From the NCBI GenBank assembly GCA_963921215.1, contig OY992517.1:32874357-32938356 (forward strand): DNA of 64,000 nt, read 5' to 3'. Positions 35,401 through 50,400 of this stretch are shown here, piece by piece (position 1 is the first letter of the stretch; every line of letters begins with the position of its first letter). The notes below the pieces were generated by a model. That model searched no databases, was not told the origin of the DNA, and saw only the letters and a program-made list of their open reading frames with translations. Made by a program: the position numbers and the translations under genes. This DNA is from Scoparia ambigualis (taxonomy: Eukaryota; Arthropoda; Insecta; Lepidoptera; Crambidae).

Positions 35401-38400
35401 TGTAGCAAAGTTCACAGAAAAAAATTTGGTTACTGGAAACACACTATTAAACTTTAACTATACTTCTACAAATGATAGTTCGTGTGGTTTAATTTGTAAA
35501 CTTTGGATTTTTACTGTTTTTAACATCAAACACAAACAATGACAAATTTACTAAAAATATTTTTACGGAGACGATGTTTACTACAAAGCGCCCTCTGACG
35601 GACGTTCTATATATGTTACACTTAATGAGATCGTAGATTTGTTCACTGTAAATGTGTTTGCAGTGGATAAAACTAAATCCAAGACCCGACCCGTATCGTT
35701 TTTGACGTCGTTAATTTGTTTTAGTTTAGATACATTAATAAAGTGTAAGAATGTAAGACATGTACTTAGATAGTCCACTATTATCGGATCGGGGAGACCA
35801 GTTTATTTTTATTAAAGTCCCCAATTATACTAATAGGAAAGTCACACTAATCATATATTTGATTGCAATGTTCAACGAAATGTTGAAGCGTTCGATGAGA
35901 TACCGGAGAAGGAAGAAAAACAGCACAAAAAGACATTTTTTGCGAAGGACGCGCCGAGGGAACATCTATTGTGACCCAAATATCTTCGCAGTCACTTTCC
36001 CATTTGATAACACGATCAGAGTTTAACTTTTTTGAAACGGCAATTAGAACATCCCCTCCCTCCCTAGTACAGTGTAAAGATGAAGTGCTCCTATCTCTTC
36101 TGTAGACTACATATCGGTCAATAGTGCAATAACTGTAGCAATAACAATGTCTTTTCATCCCATCTATTCGAAAAGGACGACTTCGTTCGCCTAAGTGCAC
36201 CCAAAGGTGGTGTTTTCTTTAAGAAACTTTTAGCGGGCAGTACCTAATGAGTTTTAAATCCTCTCTTTGCCGCGCACTTTTTCTAGTATTATTTTGATGA
36301 GCCCATCGCCGCTCTATTCTGTTGAATGTATGGGCAGTCTTTAGTCCGTTAGTCGCCTTTTACGACACTGAAGAGAAGAAAGGCGTTGGTAGTATTAATT
36401 TGATGAGCCCTTTGCCGCTCAATGCTCTTGGTTCTATGTGCAGTCTTTAGTCCGTTAGTTGCCTTTTAAGACACCGAAGAGAAGAGAGGGGTTGGTAGTA
36501 TTATTTTGATGAGATCATCACCGCTCTATGCTGTTGGTTGTATGTGCAGTCTTTCAAGGGGTTGGTAGTATTACCGTCCTAGGGAGAATCGTTTTTCTGA
36601 CAGGTATTGTCATGTGTAGTTGTGACTTATTATTAAAATAATATTATCAACCCATATCTTCCCTTCGTTGTCGTAAAATGCGACTAACGGGCTAAACTCA
36701 TACAGATGTCAGAAAGAAAATAACACCGAAACATATGGTAGGTCGATACCATTAAAATATTCTCAGATTATCTCTGTTATTCCGCGCTGAACGGTGGTAC
36801 AGTGACTATTCCCGAATAGGCAAGCTACTCTGAAAATAGTGCGTGGTAAAACGTAATTTCGATTTACTCTCGCATAAGTTAACTGGCGATTTAATCTAAG
36901 AATAAAATTTACTCCAGCTTCGTCGAATCCACCCTTAATTGTCTACAAATTATACGTGCGGATACTCCTTGTCTGCTGCCAAAAACTTCCCTTCTTATCG
37001 TTTCTGAGCCTCTAAAGGGTGATCAGCCTTTGCTGCCCGAACAAACATGGATCCTCTCGAGATGTCGTTTTCCGGGATTTAGGTTTTCGAGATACTTTAT
37101 TGGTAGTGTGAAAGAAGAATGGTCAACTGTGACCCAGGCCCGGCGCAAACGAAACATAATTTGTATACATCAAATAACAGTAGTATTTTTTTTCTGTTTC
37201 GTTGGCTAACTTAGTTTAATTGCCTTATCAAAGTAAAATTTTATTTTTCGAAAATCACACCCACTAATCATTTATCTACTTTTTAAATATATATAATATA
37301 TACAATAATCTCACATTGATGACGGAACACCGTTATGTTGAACATAGAACATAAAAATCATATAACGATTTACATAAACCTGTTTATTAACGTTTTAGGT
37401 CAAATCAAAACTTAACAACAATTAGATCGTTTGCAGTGGGTTTATTATTAGCTTTATTATACACAAAAGAACTCTCACACACTTACTTGACACTACTGCT
37501 ATCTCACTCGCACTCTCTCTTAAAGAGCGAGATGTCAATAGTCTATTGTTTGGGATTTTTACCTGCGCTAGTGATCCGAGCTTGCTTGCGCAGCGTCTCG
37601 GGCGTCGACGCTATAATACTATTGTACATGTAATCATGGCAGACGAACGTTAGGTAGCTGTGCTCATGTAATAAGTACCATTTATTACCTAGGGTGGGCT
37701 AGACATAGAGATGATTTTCAACATCCTGCACTGGGTATGGACAATGTTCTGATAGATTTTAATATGTTTTAAAAATGTTTAAGTTAATAAACAGTTTTAT
37801 GTGCACCAATATGACGTTTTATTGCAAATAAAATTCCTATTTTATTTTATTTTGTTCTAATATTGATTGGCCATTATTATGATTATTATATTATTATATT
37901 TTCAACGCTGAAAGTGAAGAAAAAAAAAGATTTATAACATTTTCGAAAAAAAATATTTTACCTTTTGAAGGCGATTTAACTAACTTAGCCTCTGAAATCG
38001 AAATAAACAAAAACTGTTAATTAATGTACACAAAATAACAAAAAAAATGAGATGAGTTTCGTTTGCGCCGGGCCTGGGTAACTTCTGTATGGATCGTGAC
38101 CATCCTTCTTTCTTAAAATGATTGACCGCGTTAAAAACTTTAGTTTTACTATTGAAAATGGTTATCAGATGCATATCGCCTGAGACGTACTTTTGGCCAA
38201 AGCTCCGAGGATTTTGGGAGGATTGAGATGGGAATAGTACCAAGAGTTGAGGATTCTATCAAGACACGTGTGAGCGTTTGAATTTTGAAAATGGGCTGGT
38301 AACTTTTTTGGAATTTCGAAAAATGAAAAAAAAATCGGATTTTGTTTGTTTACTAAATTGTAAATATTTCTAAAAAAAAACCATACTTAAGAAAAAATGA

Positions 38401-41400
38401 ACAAAAGGGACCTAGGTTATAGTTTAGCTACAAAATGGTTTACTAAATTGTAAATATTTTTGAAAAAAACAGACTTAAGAAAAAATGAAAATAAGGGACC
38501 TAGATTATAGTTTTGCTACAAAATGGTTTACTAAATTGTAATTTTTTTTGAAAAAAAACAGACTTAAGAAAAAATGAAAAAAAAGGGACCTAGATTATAG
38601 TTTTGCTACAAAATGGTTTACTAAATTGTAAATATTTTTGTAAAAAAACAGACTTAAGATAAAATGAAAAAAAGAGTCCTAGCCTAGGTTATAGTTTAGC
38701 TACAAAATGGCAAAAAATTTTGAAAATAAGTTCTTGTGTTGAGTCCCTTTACATTTGGAATTGTAGAAAAACGGGTATTTCCGTGTATAAAAGTGATGTA
38801 GCTTCTATGATTATTGACCGATCGTCATGGTAATGGTGTTAAAAGATGCGGATGCAGGCGAGAAGTGCATTCTAGTTGGAATTTCGAAAATCGATGAGGC
38901 GCCTGATGAATTTCACTTAGGATGTAAAAGAAAAGAAATGTTCTCTGTGGTTTGCAGTGTTATACATTCGCATGTTATAATTCGACTGTAAATAATGTAG
39001 TTGTGTAGTTTAAGGGAAGTATTATTATCTATGTCAATAATAATTTCTTATAATTCAACTTGTAATGATTGTGTTAAGTATTCAAAATAAAATATTTTTT
39101 TTCCTAAATTTTTATATTCATTTTCATTGCTCCGATTCTTGCGGGGACTGCGAAATCTGTGAATTTTTGAACATTTTATAATTATCATCAGCAATCTTTT
39201 TGTACGACCAATCAATTTCAATTATATTTTTTCTTGTCGAAGAATCGCCACTATTTAGCTTTCCCATGTTTCGAAATAAATCATTTATATTTTACAACTT
39301 GTAACTTGTAGACTTGAAAAAATGGCGCCAAAACACTCGTTGCGTTCTTATTATTTGTCCAGCGGCCAGTACTGTACATTACAAAAACATGTCTTGTTTG
39401 TTAATTGTCTCGAAACATGAGAAAAGCTTATTTTATTTGTATAAAATATTCTGAGTTGGAACTTCAGGATACTTACTACATTTTTACGTAAGTAGGGACT
39501 AATCCTACTAATATTATAAACGCGAAAGTTTGTAAGTATATTATATATAAATGTTTGTTACTCTTTCACGTAAAAACGACTAAATGGATTTGGATGAAAT
39601 TCGGCATACAGATAGTTTATAACCTGGATTAAAACATAGGATACTTTTTATCCCGATATTCCCACGGGAACGGGAACCTTGTGGGTGAAACCGCGAGCGG
39701 CCGCTAGTTGATAATAAATCAGTGCAAAGTTATTTGATCTAGATTTCATAAAATTTAATTGAATACTACCCGTTCCTAATTACACTCGTATGACCACAAC
39801 TAAATATTTAGCAAGTAATATGTTTTAGTTTTATATGGGAGCGAGGTGTTTTGGAATGGCTGGGGCGCTGACCGGATAGGATGATGGCCTGCGGGTAGCC
39901 GGAGTCGGCCTGGTGGCGCACGGCGTCGTGCACCAGCCGCGCCAGCTCCGGCCGCTGCGCGCGAGCCCCCGCTCCGGTAGGCGCCCCCGGCCCCGCTGCT
40001 GCCGCCGCCGCCAGCGTCAGCGAGTTGCTCGAATCAGTGTACGGATTTACTGCCACCAGGATGGGCCCGATCATCGTCTGCGGACAAACCGCCAAAGTTA
40101 TTATCATAAATTGGTAGCACGGTAATACGCCGTTATGCAGTTTTACATAGTGATGGTTTTTATGCAATTGATACCATTACGACCCGAATGTAGTTTCAAG
40201 TGCCGGGAGACACCTTAGTTGGTTTAATGCTCTAAGGGACACACACACGCAGGTACGGCTACCTGCCCGGCGCGCGGGCGTCCTCGGATTTAGTTATTAT
40301 GGTGTGGCCCAAATATTTTACAGCAAATTATTTATAGTTGTATTAGTGATTGGTAAGGATTTCAATGATGCAAACCTTTTTTTCGTAAACTAATCAAACA
40401 TCGGTATAACACTGCCGTAGGCTCAGACCAACATTTGTTGGTCTGGGGCCGTAGGTTAATTATGAGCTTTGTCAAATTTAATAATCATTTTCAATTTTGT
40501 TTTTGGTAAAAATAAATTATGGAAAACAATTAATTACAAAAAATTTCGGCCAAATAAAATTCGTACAGAAAAAAATCGAATTTATGATACGTAACCAGGT
40601 AATACATAAACTATATTAATAAAAATCAATAATTGCCTGTTCCTGTTCGGCTGATTCTTTTTTTGTTGTGTTTGACAAGGTTTCTACGAAAGAAAATTTA
40701 TGGAAATTCCGTCATCGGATACAGTGTGTTGAATATAAATATAACCTACTTAAAAATAAAATAATCTAAGTAGGTAACTTGCGGTGTCCAGACTAGGTTA
40801 GCCCTGCCCCGTGATGTAAACAAGCTTATAGATGAGCAGTAGCGGGTCCTATGTGCCGAAGGTACTTACATAAAACTTGTTGTGGTAGAACCTGGCCTGC
40901 AGCGCGCGCACCACCGCGTCCTCGGTGAGCGGGCCGCGCAGGTGGATCAGGTCGTCGACGTCGGCGCCCGCCCCCGCCCCCACACCCGCTCCCGCGCCCG
41001 CCGGGCTCGCGGCCGGCCCTCGCCATCGTGCCTCTGGTGACATACAGAGGTACCAGTTAAAACTAGTCTAATTTCCTGTAGCGGCACAATGTAGCAGCGA
41101 GACCCGAAGTCGTTATAATTATTATGTACGTCGATTACAGTTGCTGAATGCCATAACTATGGCGAACGGCAGCCTTTAGTGACAGAATGAACGACGCATC
41201 GCGAATCGCTGTTACACTCATTCAATTACGTGTTTTAGTATGTTTTAAGATCGGAAACGAACAAGCAGTTTTTAATAATGTACCTAAATGATAAAGTTAT
41301 AAACATCTCCGTCGTCTTGTTTCCTTGTTTGAGTCGCCTAATCAGGTAGTGTTTAAACTGTATTAGAAGAATCAAACTTTACCACATTTTAGATTCGCTT

Positions 41401-44400
41401 GGTCTTAAAGGAAGTTAAGAGAGTTGTTTCACCTGGCGGTGCGGTGTGCGGGTAGATGGGCGGCGCGGGCGGCGGCAGCGCGTGCGGCGCGCGCGGCGGC
41501 ACGGCCGGCTGCGGCGCGGGCGCCTTGCCCGCGGCCCCCGGCGCCGGTGCCCCCGCCCCCACGTGCAGGTGGTTACGGAGCGTCACCAGCTCCGAGCTCA
41601 AGCTCAGCAGCCGCCGCTGGAGGTGCACCGCCTCGTTAGAAGACGACGCGTCTGAAACACATACTTTTTTTTAAATAATAAATCAGAGGTAAATACTTAC
41701 AGGTTTTATTAATTGTTTAAGAAACGCGTCGCGTAGCTGTGAAAGTGTACTACCACCCCCTCTCTTCACTTGGGTGTCGTAAAAGGCGATTAACGGACTA
41801 AAGACAGCATACATCCAACAGCATAAAGCGGCGATGGGCAGGCAAAACAAGGTTCATCAAAGTATGCGCACGGGTGAATGACGCCGATGATTCATCGTAA
41901 CTTTTTATGCTCAAGAATAAGTCGTTTGACAACCTCTACATCGTACTGTCATAGAGCGGATGCGGCCGTTATGATACAAACGCGAAACATGAACCAACCG
42001 CCACACGAGTGGCGCATACGACCTGTTGCCGCGCGACGCGGGCTTACATCAGTGCGTGAAAATACTCGCAGCCGGCAGCTTTGAAATTGAAAGCCAGCGC
42101 AGCGCTCGCCAGACTGGACAGGCCGGCCGGTCCAGGAAGCTGCTAGTCACGAGGCGGCACATTAGCATGGGCGCGGGTTGCCGTGGCGCAACGCCGCGCC
42201 GCCGACCGCCGCGCTCGCGTTACGTCGTTCCGTTTGAATCTCATGCAATGCTAACGAACAGGAGAGGAACCACCTGGTTTGATTGTATTATTATAATTTA
42301 TAAAAGCTGGAGCGGGGCGGGCGGCGGGCGGCGTAGCGCGGAGCGGGGGTTACAGAAGTTACCCGCCGACTGGCACCTTGCAGCCTTTTCGGCACTTCAT
42401 TTGGTTTGAGTTCTGTCAAAAAACATTTTTATAGCCAAGCAATCGGAGGACACGGAAATACCCCGCTCGCCCGCTCTCAAAAAATAATATGGTGTAAGCT
42501 TTCCTCAGCGGTAGTCTGGCAACCCGTGAAAGTTTCTGTTTCGCGGCGCGGCCCAACCCGCGGCGCCGGGTGAGCCCAGCCGACGCCCTGCATTGTTTAA
42601 TACGTTGCAAGAACTCGCTATGGAATCCCAACAACACATTAAACTTTGAAACCGTTATAACCATTATAACTGCTATAGGCAGTTTATGTTGAGCGCAATG
42701 TATGACGATGGCAATTTCAATTCGTAAACGATCTGTTTATAGTGTGACTATTAAATTATTGTTTATTTTTCTTTTGTAACTGCTAAGATTACGGTGTGAA
42801 TTTTGTATGAATAAATGCAAAACTTAAAGTAGCCGGTTTGAAAACATTTGCAGGGTAAGTACCAAAATATCAACGAAACCCAGTGCTTGTCAGTAGGTCT
42901 ATATCTATGTACTCAGAGTTTGAATGGCTTTATTGTTAAGTTTTTAAGACACTTGTCTTAAAAACTTAACAATAATCCAATAATGTTAATAAATGATATG
43001 CCAATTAAGTATAGTAGCGGAACAAAATAAAGAGAAAATAAAAATCCCGTGATGACTGGCGATCCCCACTAGCTGAGTACGTGCTCTTCAGGAGCACTAT
43101 TCAATCTAGCAGTTAGTTCCAAATGTAATAGCAGTCACCAGACCATTTAAAGTAGGTAGGTACCTAGGCATGCATCAGTGCAGCTAATGCCAGCTCTTTA
43201 AAATTACAAGTTGCAAACTTGTTGTTTATTTATTCTCATTGAGTGTGCTATGGAATCCCAAAACACGATTAATAAAATCACTGTAGGCTAAATGAACGAT
43301 ATCCCAAATCACGTTTCACCAAAAACATCTTAAATCAAATCACGACAACCCAAAAGAACGATATCCCAAATCACGTTTCACCAAAAACATCCTAAATCGA
43401 ATCACGTTAACCCAAAGGAATGAAATCTCAAATCACGCTTTACCAAAAACATGTTTTTGGAACCTTCTAAGATAGAATATTTTATTGGAAGTTTAAAGTC
43501 TTATGTTTGACAGCTTAAAAAGTAAATATCGATTTTTTACAAGTTATGCAACTATATCGTCCTTCCTTACTACAAATCAGTATGTATTTGATTATTTTTT
43601 ATTAAAAAAGGGTACCAAATTAAAGTCCATATTAGATGTACATATTAGACCTTTCAAAGTCAAAGTCAAATTATTTATTCAATGTAAACCTTTACAGGCA
43701 CTTATTGACGTCAATACTAATAATAATAAAAAAACAGTTAACTAACTTATAGTTAAGACTTAATAACTAATCTAACGAGCTATTATTGTCTGTGCCAGAC
43801 AAATGCGCATTGCTACCCCCAGTACCACTGCACGCCGAAACAGAATCGCGTCGAACCGAAATATAAGCCGTGGTCATAGAATTGTGTAATATGATTTCCA
43901 ATTATCGTATTCATACTGTGGTAAGTAATATAAATTGGAGAGTTTTTGAAGTAAAATAAAGTAGCGGCTGAAATGAGTTTTGGAAAACATTAGTACCTAA
44001 CCAATAAGGTTGACATTTTTAATCATTCAAATATCTTTTTTTGTAAAAACTTAAGCATAAAAAAACGTCAAAAATTAATAAGCATAAACTTGTGTGTTTT
44101 AAAATTGTTTCGTTTTTCGTCTTGGTACAAGCACAGAATAACTAATACTACTACCGTACAGAAGGTTCACCCTCCAACGACCCCCACGCGAAACTGAAAC
44201 CTATCTCGTGACCCGAGCGTTCATATTCCGATAAGCACAGCCGACTCGATATCGATTTGACATCCGTCAGGAGCGCAGGGTTTACGCGCGCGCGTAGGGA
44301 TTACGAGTTAAGAGGAAACACCACGCCGACGCGGCACCCAAAACTCCCACACAAAACACAGAAAAACGACGCCCCGCAGCCCCCTTCCAAAACCGGACCA

Positions 44401-47400
44401 ACCCCCACCACCCTTTTGCCTATGTACCTAAGAAGGAGATTTGGGTTACTTTAAATATTTTTGAGGGTAGGAAACGAAATTAAACTTGACGCAATTGTAA
44501 AACTTTTTAGTTCTTGTTTATTAATTTTTTGTAACTGTTAAATCCTACGAGCCATTTATAAATTTGATTAGGTACATGTTTAAAAAAATAATAGTTGAGA
44601 ATATTAATAATATGCAAATTAATACATGTCTGTAAGATTTTTTTTTATAATAATATGTTAAATTATTGTGTTTTTTTTTATTTACATGTAGTTCGTTCTT
44701 ACCCTCAAAAACATTTAAAGTAAACCTTTTTATTATTATGTTAAAATATTGTGTTTTAACATAATAATAAATTATAATTTCAGCTGTCAAACATTCGCCG
44801 TAAAGACTTTAAACTTCCAATAAAATATTCTATCTTAGAAGGTTCCAAAAACATGTTTTTGGTAAAGCGTGATTTGAGATTTCATTCCTTTGGGTTAACG
44901 TGATTCGATTTAGGATGTTTTTGGTGAAACGTGATTTGGGATATCGTTCTTTTGGGTTGTCGTGATTTGATTTAAGATGTTTTTGGTGAAACGTGATTTG
45001 GGATATCGTTCATTTAGCCTACAGTGATTTTGCATATGATTTTCCATAGCACACTCATTCCCATTGCATGTACCTTCAAGAAATCGGGATAAGCTTGTTA
45101 TAAGTATACTTAGGTACATACAATTCGTTTTGCCCATACCACCCAAGCAAGCAATCTCGGAGCAGGTTACGCCGCGCTCTTTATTATATTTATAAAAAGT
45201 TCATTGACGCTTGGATTTATACGTTTGTGTTTTGGTATTTTGCTATGATAACATTGAGAACATTAACTTGTACGTTCTAGTGTTTATGACTTAGCCAGAA
45301 TAAGCCCAGTTTCGTAGTCGGACGAGCGCTCGCTGCGGCCGGGGCGGCGCGGGGGCGGCATGACGTCCGCAATCGGACGAGTGAGCGCGGGCGCGGGTAC
45401 CTAATTGTGCAAAAAGCGGCGCGGGCGCTCGCGGTTCATCGGCGTGCGGCGAGAGGCTCAACTTACAATTTCGTTTAAATGACTTTATGCTGCGGTGCCC
45501 TTAATGAAACGAAGGACTATTTTTTTAAACTGTGTAAACCAAACTTGCAGCAGCTTAAATATAAATATATTAGTTTAGGAACGTATTTTGCAGCCAGTTA
45601 CGCAACTAGAAAACTATTTAATTCGCAACCATAGATGCCTAGCATTGACGTAAGAGCTCAACTGGTTCCCGATATAGTTAACAAGAAAGAAGTATTTCAG
45701 ATTAAACGGTCGTGGCGGCAAGGGCAGGCTCTAGGCAGCGGCCGCGCGGCAAAAACTCGGCACGCGCGCTCCAGTTTACTCGTATATACTATCTTGCACG
45801 CTAGTGCGTGCGGCTCGTCTTGACTTGGCCACCATACAAGGCCCACCTTTAATGTGACTTATTAAATAGTTGGCCGAAAATCTAAAAACATCAGAACTTT
45901 CGACAAATTAATGACAAATTTACCATGAAGGCAGATTTATAGTTGGTGTTGGTTGCCCAGCCAATATAAGCCACATCACACGTTAAATGTCAACGCGCTC
46001 TTCCCCTGAAGCATATAATAAATGTGTGCGATGCGGTGTGCAGTTTTCCCTAACGCTATTCAAATATAAATCGACTGTAATATGAGAAAAAGGTGTAAAA
46101 AATAGTTAGCTTTATTGTCATACCGTATTTAGACACCACATTTACCGTTACCTACTAAAACTATTAAAGAAATTATATATCTTTTTAAACCTGAATATTG
46201 GGTATTGTCATGAGGCAGGGTATTTGTATACAACTGGTATTTGGGGGGTGGCGGCGGGCGCGGGAAGTGGGCACGTAGCTGAGTCACCGCGCAAAAACTA
46301 CGGCAGCTCCTGTCGCCAGCGCCCGCCCGGGTATCATAGCTTAGTGGAGAGATAATGAAAATACTAAATTAAATAATTAAAAAAGTTAAATAAAGGTATT
46401 GAAGCTGTCTTAAATATAAAGTAATTTATTTTGATAAGAATTAATAAAAAGGTACAAATAAAGAGCCTTTTCTAGCGGCGGCATTTCAATTAAAATTTTA
46501 AAATAAAATAACACTTATTGTTACATAACTATTACATAACTATAATAGTAAGACATTTATGCTGTCGCGACACTTTTTGTAGATAATGATGTATTCTGTC
46601 GTAGTACATTATTTTGTTCTTAAATTAATTAATAAAAAAAAAGTTATATTAATTCCGGTTTTTGTAAATTTTGCTTAACTATTTAATTAAACACAAAATT
46701 GCAGAGAAAGATTTTCATAAAATGCGCGAAGGCACTTTTTGAGCTCCTAGATTGAACTACTGTTCTAAACAAATGACATAAAAAATTAGAATGTTATCTC
46801 ATATTTAGTCGTATAGTTCGTAGTGGCCTTGGAATGTTCAAATATCATTGATTTTATGTAGAAAAAAATTCTTATTCTAAACCGAAAAACTTCGAAAATC
46901 GCTTTAAGTTAACTGTGAATTTCTCCTATCTACGATAACATTATTATGCAAAATATATACCAGAATAATTGTTACTTCATGAGGAATAAGGATTTTATAA
47001 TAAATTATGCTATTTTGATAAAAACGATAAATGCAACTGCAAAATTACTACAAAATACGATGCGCCGCCCGTCCGAACTCAGCTTAATCTCGCAAAGTGG
47101 AGGTTTGTAATATTAGGTCTATACCTATGAAATTGGAGATTAGTACGAAAATTTTAAAATATAAAAAATTTGGTAACTTTTTTATTTTAGCTAATCACAG
47201 TACTGGCCCAAATTATCTATGCAATTTTGCCATTTTGATAGCAGTTTGTTTATCCCTTTTACTGTAGAAGTCTGTCGGATGAAGACAGAGAAAGCGTTTA
47301 GTACTGCCTCTCGGGAGTTGAATTTTAAAAATTGTCCAAGTTTTGCAAAAGTAGAAATCTGTTGGGGCAAGCTCCAGTGAGTACGGTGGGTGACGGAGAG

Positions 47401-50400
47401 CTGTGATGTACAAGTCCGGCACTGGTCCACCAGACAGTCACCATCATCTTCCTATGAGTAATCTTTTCTTTAGCGCACTGATTAGGTGCTGTACCCGGGT
47501 CCACCCACTGAGTCGAACGCTTACGATTGTCGTATAGGATCCACATTTCATCGCAGGTAACAATTCGATTTAGAATTCCCTCGTTCCTATGCCGATTCAG
47601 TAGTGCTATGCATGCTTCGACGCGTAAGTCTCGCTGTTGGTCGCTTAGTTAGTGTGGCACCCACTTGTCTAGCTTTTTTATCTTTCCGATTTATCGCAAG
47701 TGCTTCAATGTTGTTTTGACACTAACTCCAAGGCCCGCACCAAGCTCAGCCGTAGATTGAGTTGGATCCACTTCCACTATCGCCTTCAATTCGTCGTTGT
47801 CGACAATGGTTTCCGGCCGACCGCGAGGCTCGTTCTTCAACTCGAAATTTCCTGATTTAAAACGATTGAACCAATAATGGACCGTTTTTATGCAAGCAGT
47901 GTTAGGCGTCGTTAATGTTTCGTATTGTTTGCGCAGCGGTATTTCCACGTAGGAACTTATATTCGAAAATTGTACGAATTTTCAGTTTATCCATGGCGTT
48001 AAAAACTACCACAACTTCACAAAAACAAAAAACCATCTAAAAACAAATGACTTAATTTGAAATTAAATTAACAAAGCCTTCGAATAAAATTTATTTGAAT
48101 TTCTAATTGCGCGCCAATTCACAGATATTTAAATCTGAAAATGCCGGTTGAAGAATCTCCAATTACATAAGTAAAGTCTAAATATATAGTAAAGTCTCTG
48201 TGGTAAAGACCTATTATTAAGCATGAATTTGTTATCCTATTTCGATAAAAACAATGAATACAACTGAACAATTGCTACAAAATGCGAAAATGGGCATTTT
48301 ACGCAAAACTCACAGTCGAGATGTAATAGGGCCCTTAACAGTTACCTAACCGAAGTAATGTTTCCAGATACTTTTAAATTAGGACGTGTTATACCTTTAA
48401 AAAAGGAGAAAGGATGATGCTAATAATTATAAGGCCAGTTTGCATGCTATTAACAATGTAAAACAAATTAGAAACTATTGTTAAAAATGATATATTTATT
48501 ACAATATACAATCAAAACTGTAATAAATTTTATATTAGAGGCACTGGACACAAAACAAAAGTGTTCAAGTATCTTTTGCGACTTATCAAAAGCGTTTGAT
48601 TGCTTACAACATGACATATTGCTTCGTAAGATAACCCATTACGGATTTTCTAAGAACAAACTAAAACTAATGGAATCGTACCTTCAAAACGGGCAACAAA
48701 AAATAAGTATTAATGGGACGTTCTCATCAATTATAGAAACAAATATAGGTGTCCCACAGTCTATATAAATGACTTGCCAAATGTTTTACTTGATTCCACA
48801 TTAATTACTATGTTTGCTGATGATACTCATGTAGGCATAAAAGATGATTGATTTTCACAAATGTAGATAAAGATTGATAATGTTTAAGATACTTTAAAGT
48901 ATATTGTTTGAAGTGGATAGAATAATGTTAAATGCGAACAAGACAATAATAATGACATAATAATATAACACAAAACAATTTAATAATTATAAAGTTAATG
49001 AAAATAAATTCAAGAAAAGTACGACATTTTTAGGTTACATAGTTGACAATACAATAAACCACTCACTGCACATTGATAAGATTTGTAAGAAAATGAGTAG
49101 GTAGTGCTAACTTTGTTCTTTTAAAACTAAAACCTTATAAAACCAAAAAACATTAATCGCAGTTTACTTTGCGTACATCCAGTCTATATTAAATTATACA
49201 ATTACAATTTGGGGTAATGCTGGTAAGATACAGAGAGTTTTGAGGCTATAAAAACGTATCGTAAGGATTATAAATGGACAGCAACGACATCGGCCAGGAA
49301 ATATTTTGTGCATAATAAGATAATGTCAGTCATATCTCTAAATACTACTCTGTCAAGAAAGTACCGGGAAAAGATCAATAATACACAAAATGTTAGTTAT
49401 TCATACAAATTTATTTTATCGCCTCCAAAGTATGCTCCTTCAGAAACGATACACTTACGCCAACGAATAGTCCAATCATCAAAACATTTTTAAACACTTT
49501 TTCCGGAATTGAGTTCAGTTCTCGCCGCGAATTCTCCTTTATGTCTTCTACCGAATGAAAACGGGTGCCACGAAATGGTAATTTGAGTTTAGAAAAAAGA
49601 AAGAAGTTGGCTGGAGCCATATCTAGGGAATAAGGTGGTTGCTCGATGGTATTTGTTGAGTTTTTGGTCAAAAATTCGTTCACAATGATGGCCGCGAAGG
49701 CGCATTATCGTGGTGCAAAATGCAAGAATTTTCTTTCCACAAATTTGGCTTTTTTCGTCGAATTTGCTCTCTTAAACGCCGCACAACGCTCAAATAATAT
49801 TCTTTATTTACCGTTTGACCTCTTCCGGCAAAAATTCCTAGTGCACAACACCGCGATAGTCAAAGAAAACAGTCAGTTTGCATGTCAAACTCGTAAACCT
49901 ACGTCTCGTCACCACTAACAATGCTTTGCATAAATGTTGGGTCGGAATTGACTTGTTCTAGCATGTCCTCAGCGACTCTTAAGCGATTGAGCTTTTGGAG
50001 AAAATGTAGGTCTTTTGGGACTAGCCGAGCGGCAACATGTTTTATTCCCAAGTGATTATTTAAAATGGTACGAATCTACTCGTGAGACAAATAAAATTCA
50101 GGAGGATTTTCAGTCACCATTTCCTTCACTTTTGCGATGAGGATTTTCAGTCACCATTTCCTTCACTTTTGCGATGTTAACTTCAGTTGAAGATGTTGAT
50201 GGCTTACACAAATCTTCCATCACATCTCGACCGCTTTTGAACGCTTTGTACCACTCATAAGCACGTGTTTTTGATAAAGTCGATTCACTGTAAGCCTTCT
50301 CTAACATTTTCAGTGACTCCGAACACGAAATTCCATTGGCGACGCAAAATTTAAGACAAACTCTTTGATCGATGTTTTTATCCATTATGATTTTTGCAAC

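Noticed and set aside
42026..42409. 127-codon frame as a possible exon
   Set aside because: Composition reflects a CpG-rich block, and no conserved motif or compatible splice phase was found.
42932..42973. Transcription terminator
   Set aside because: It is a perfect hairpin, but the sequence is eukaryotic intron DNA with no T-run or gene end nearby; a small repeat is likelier.
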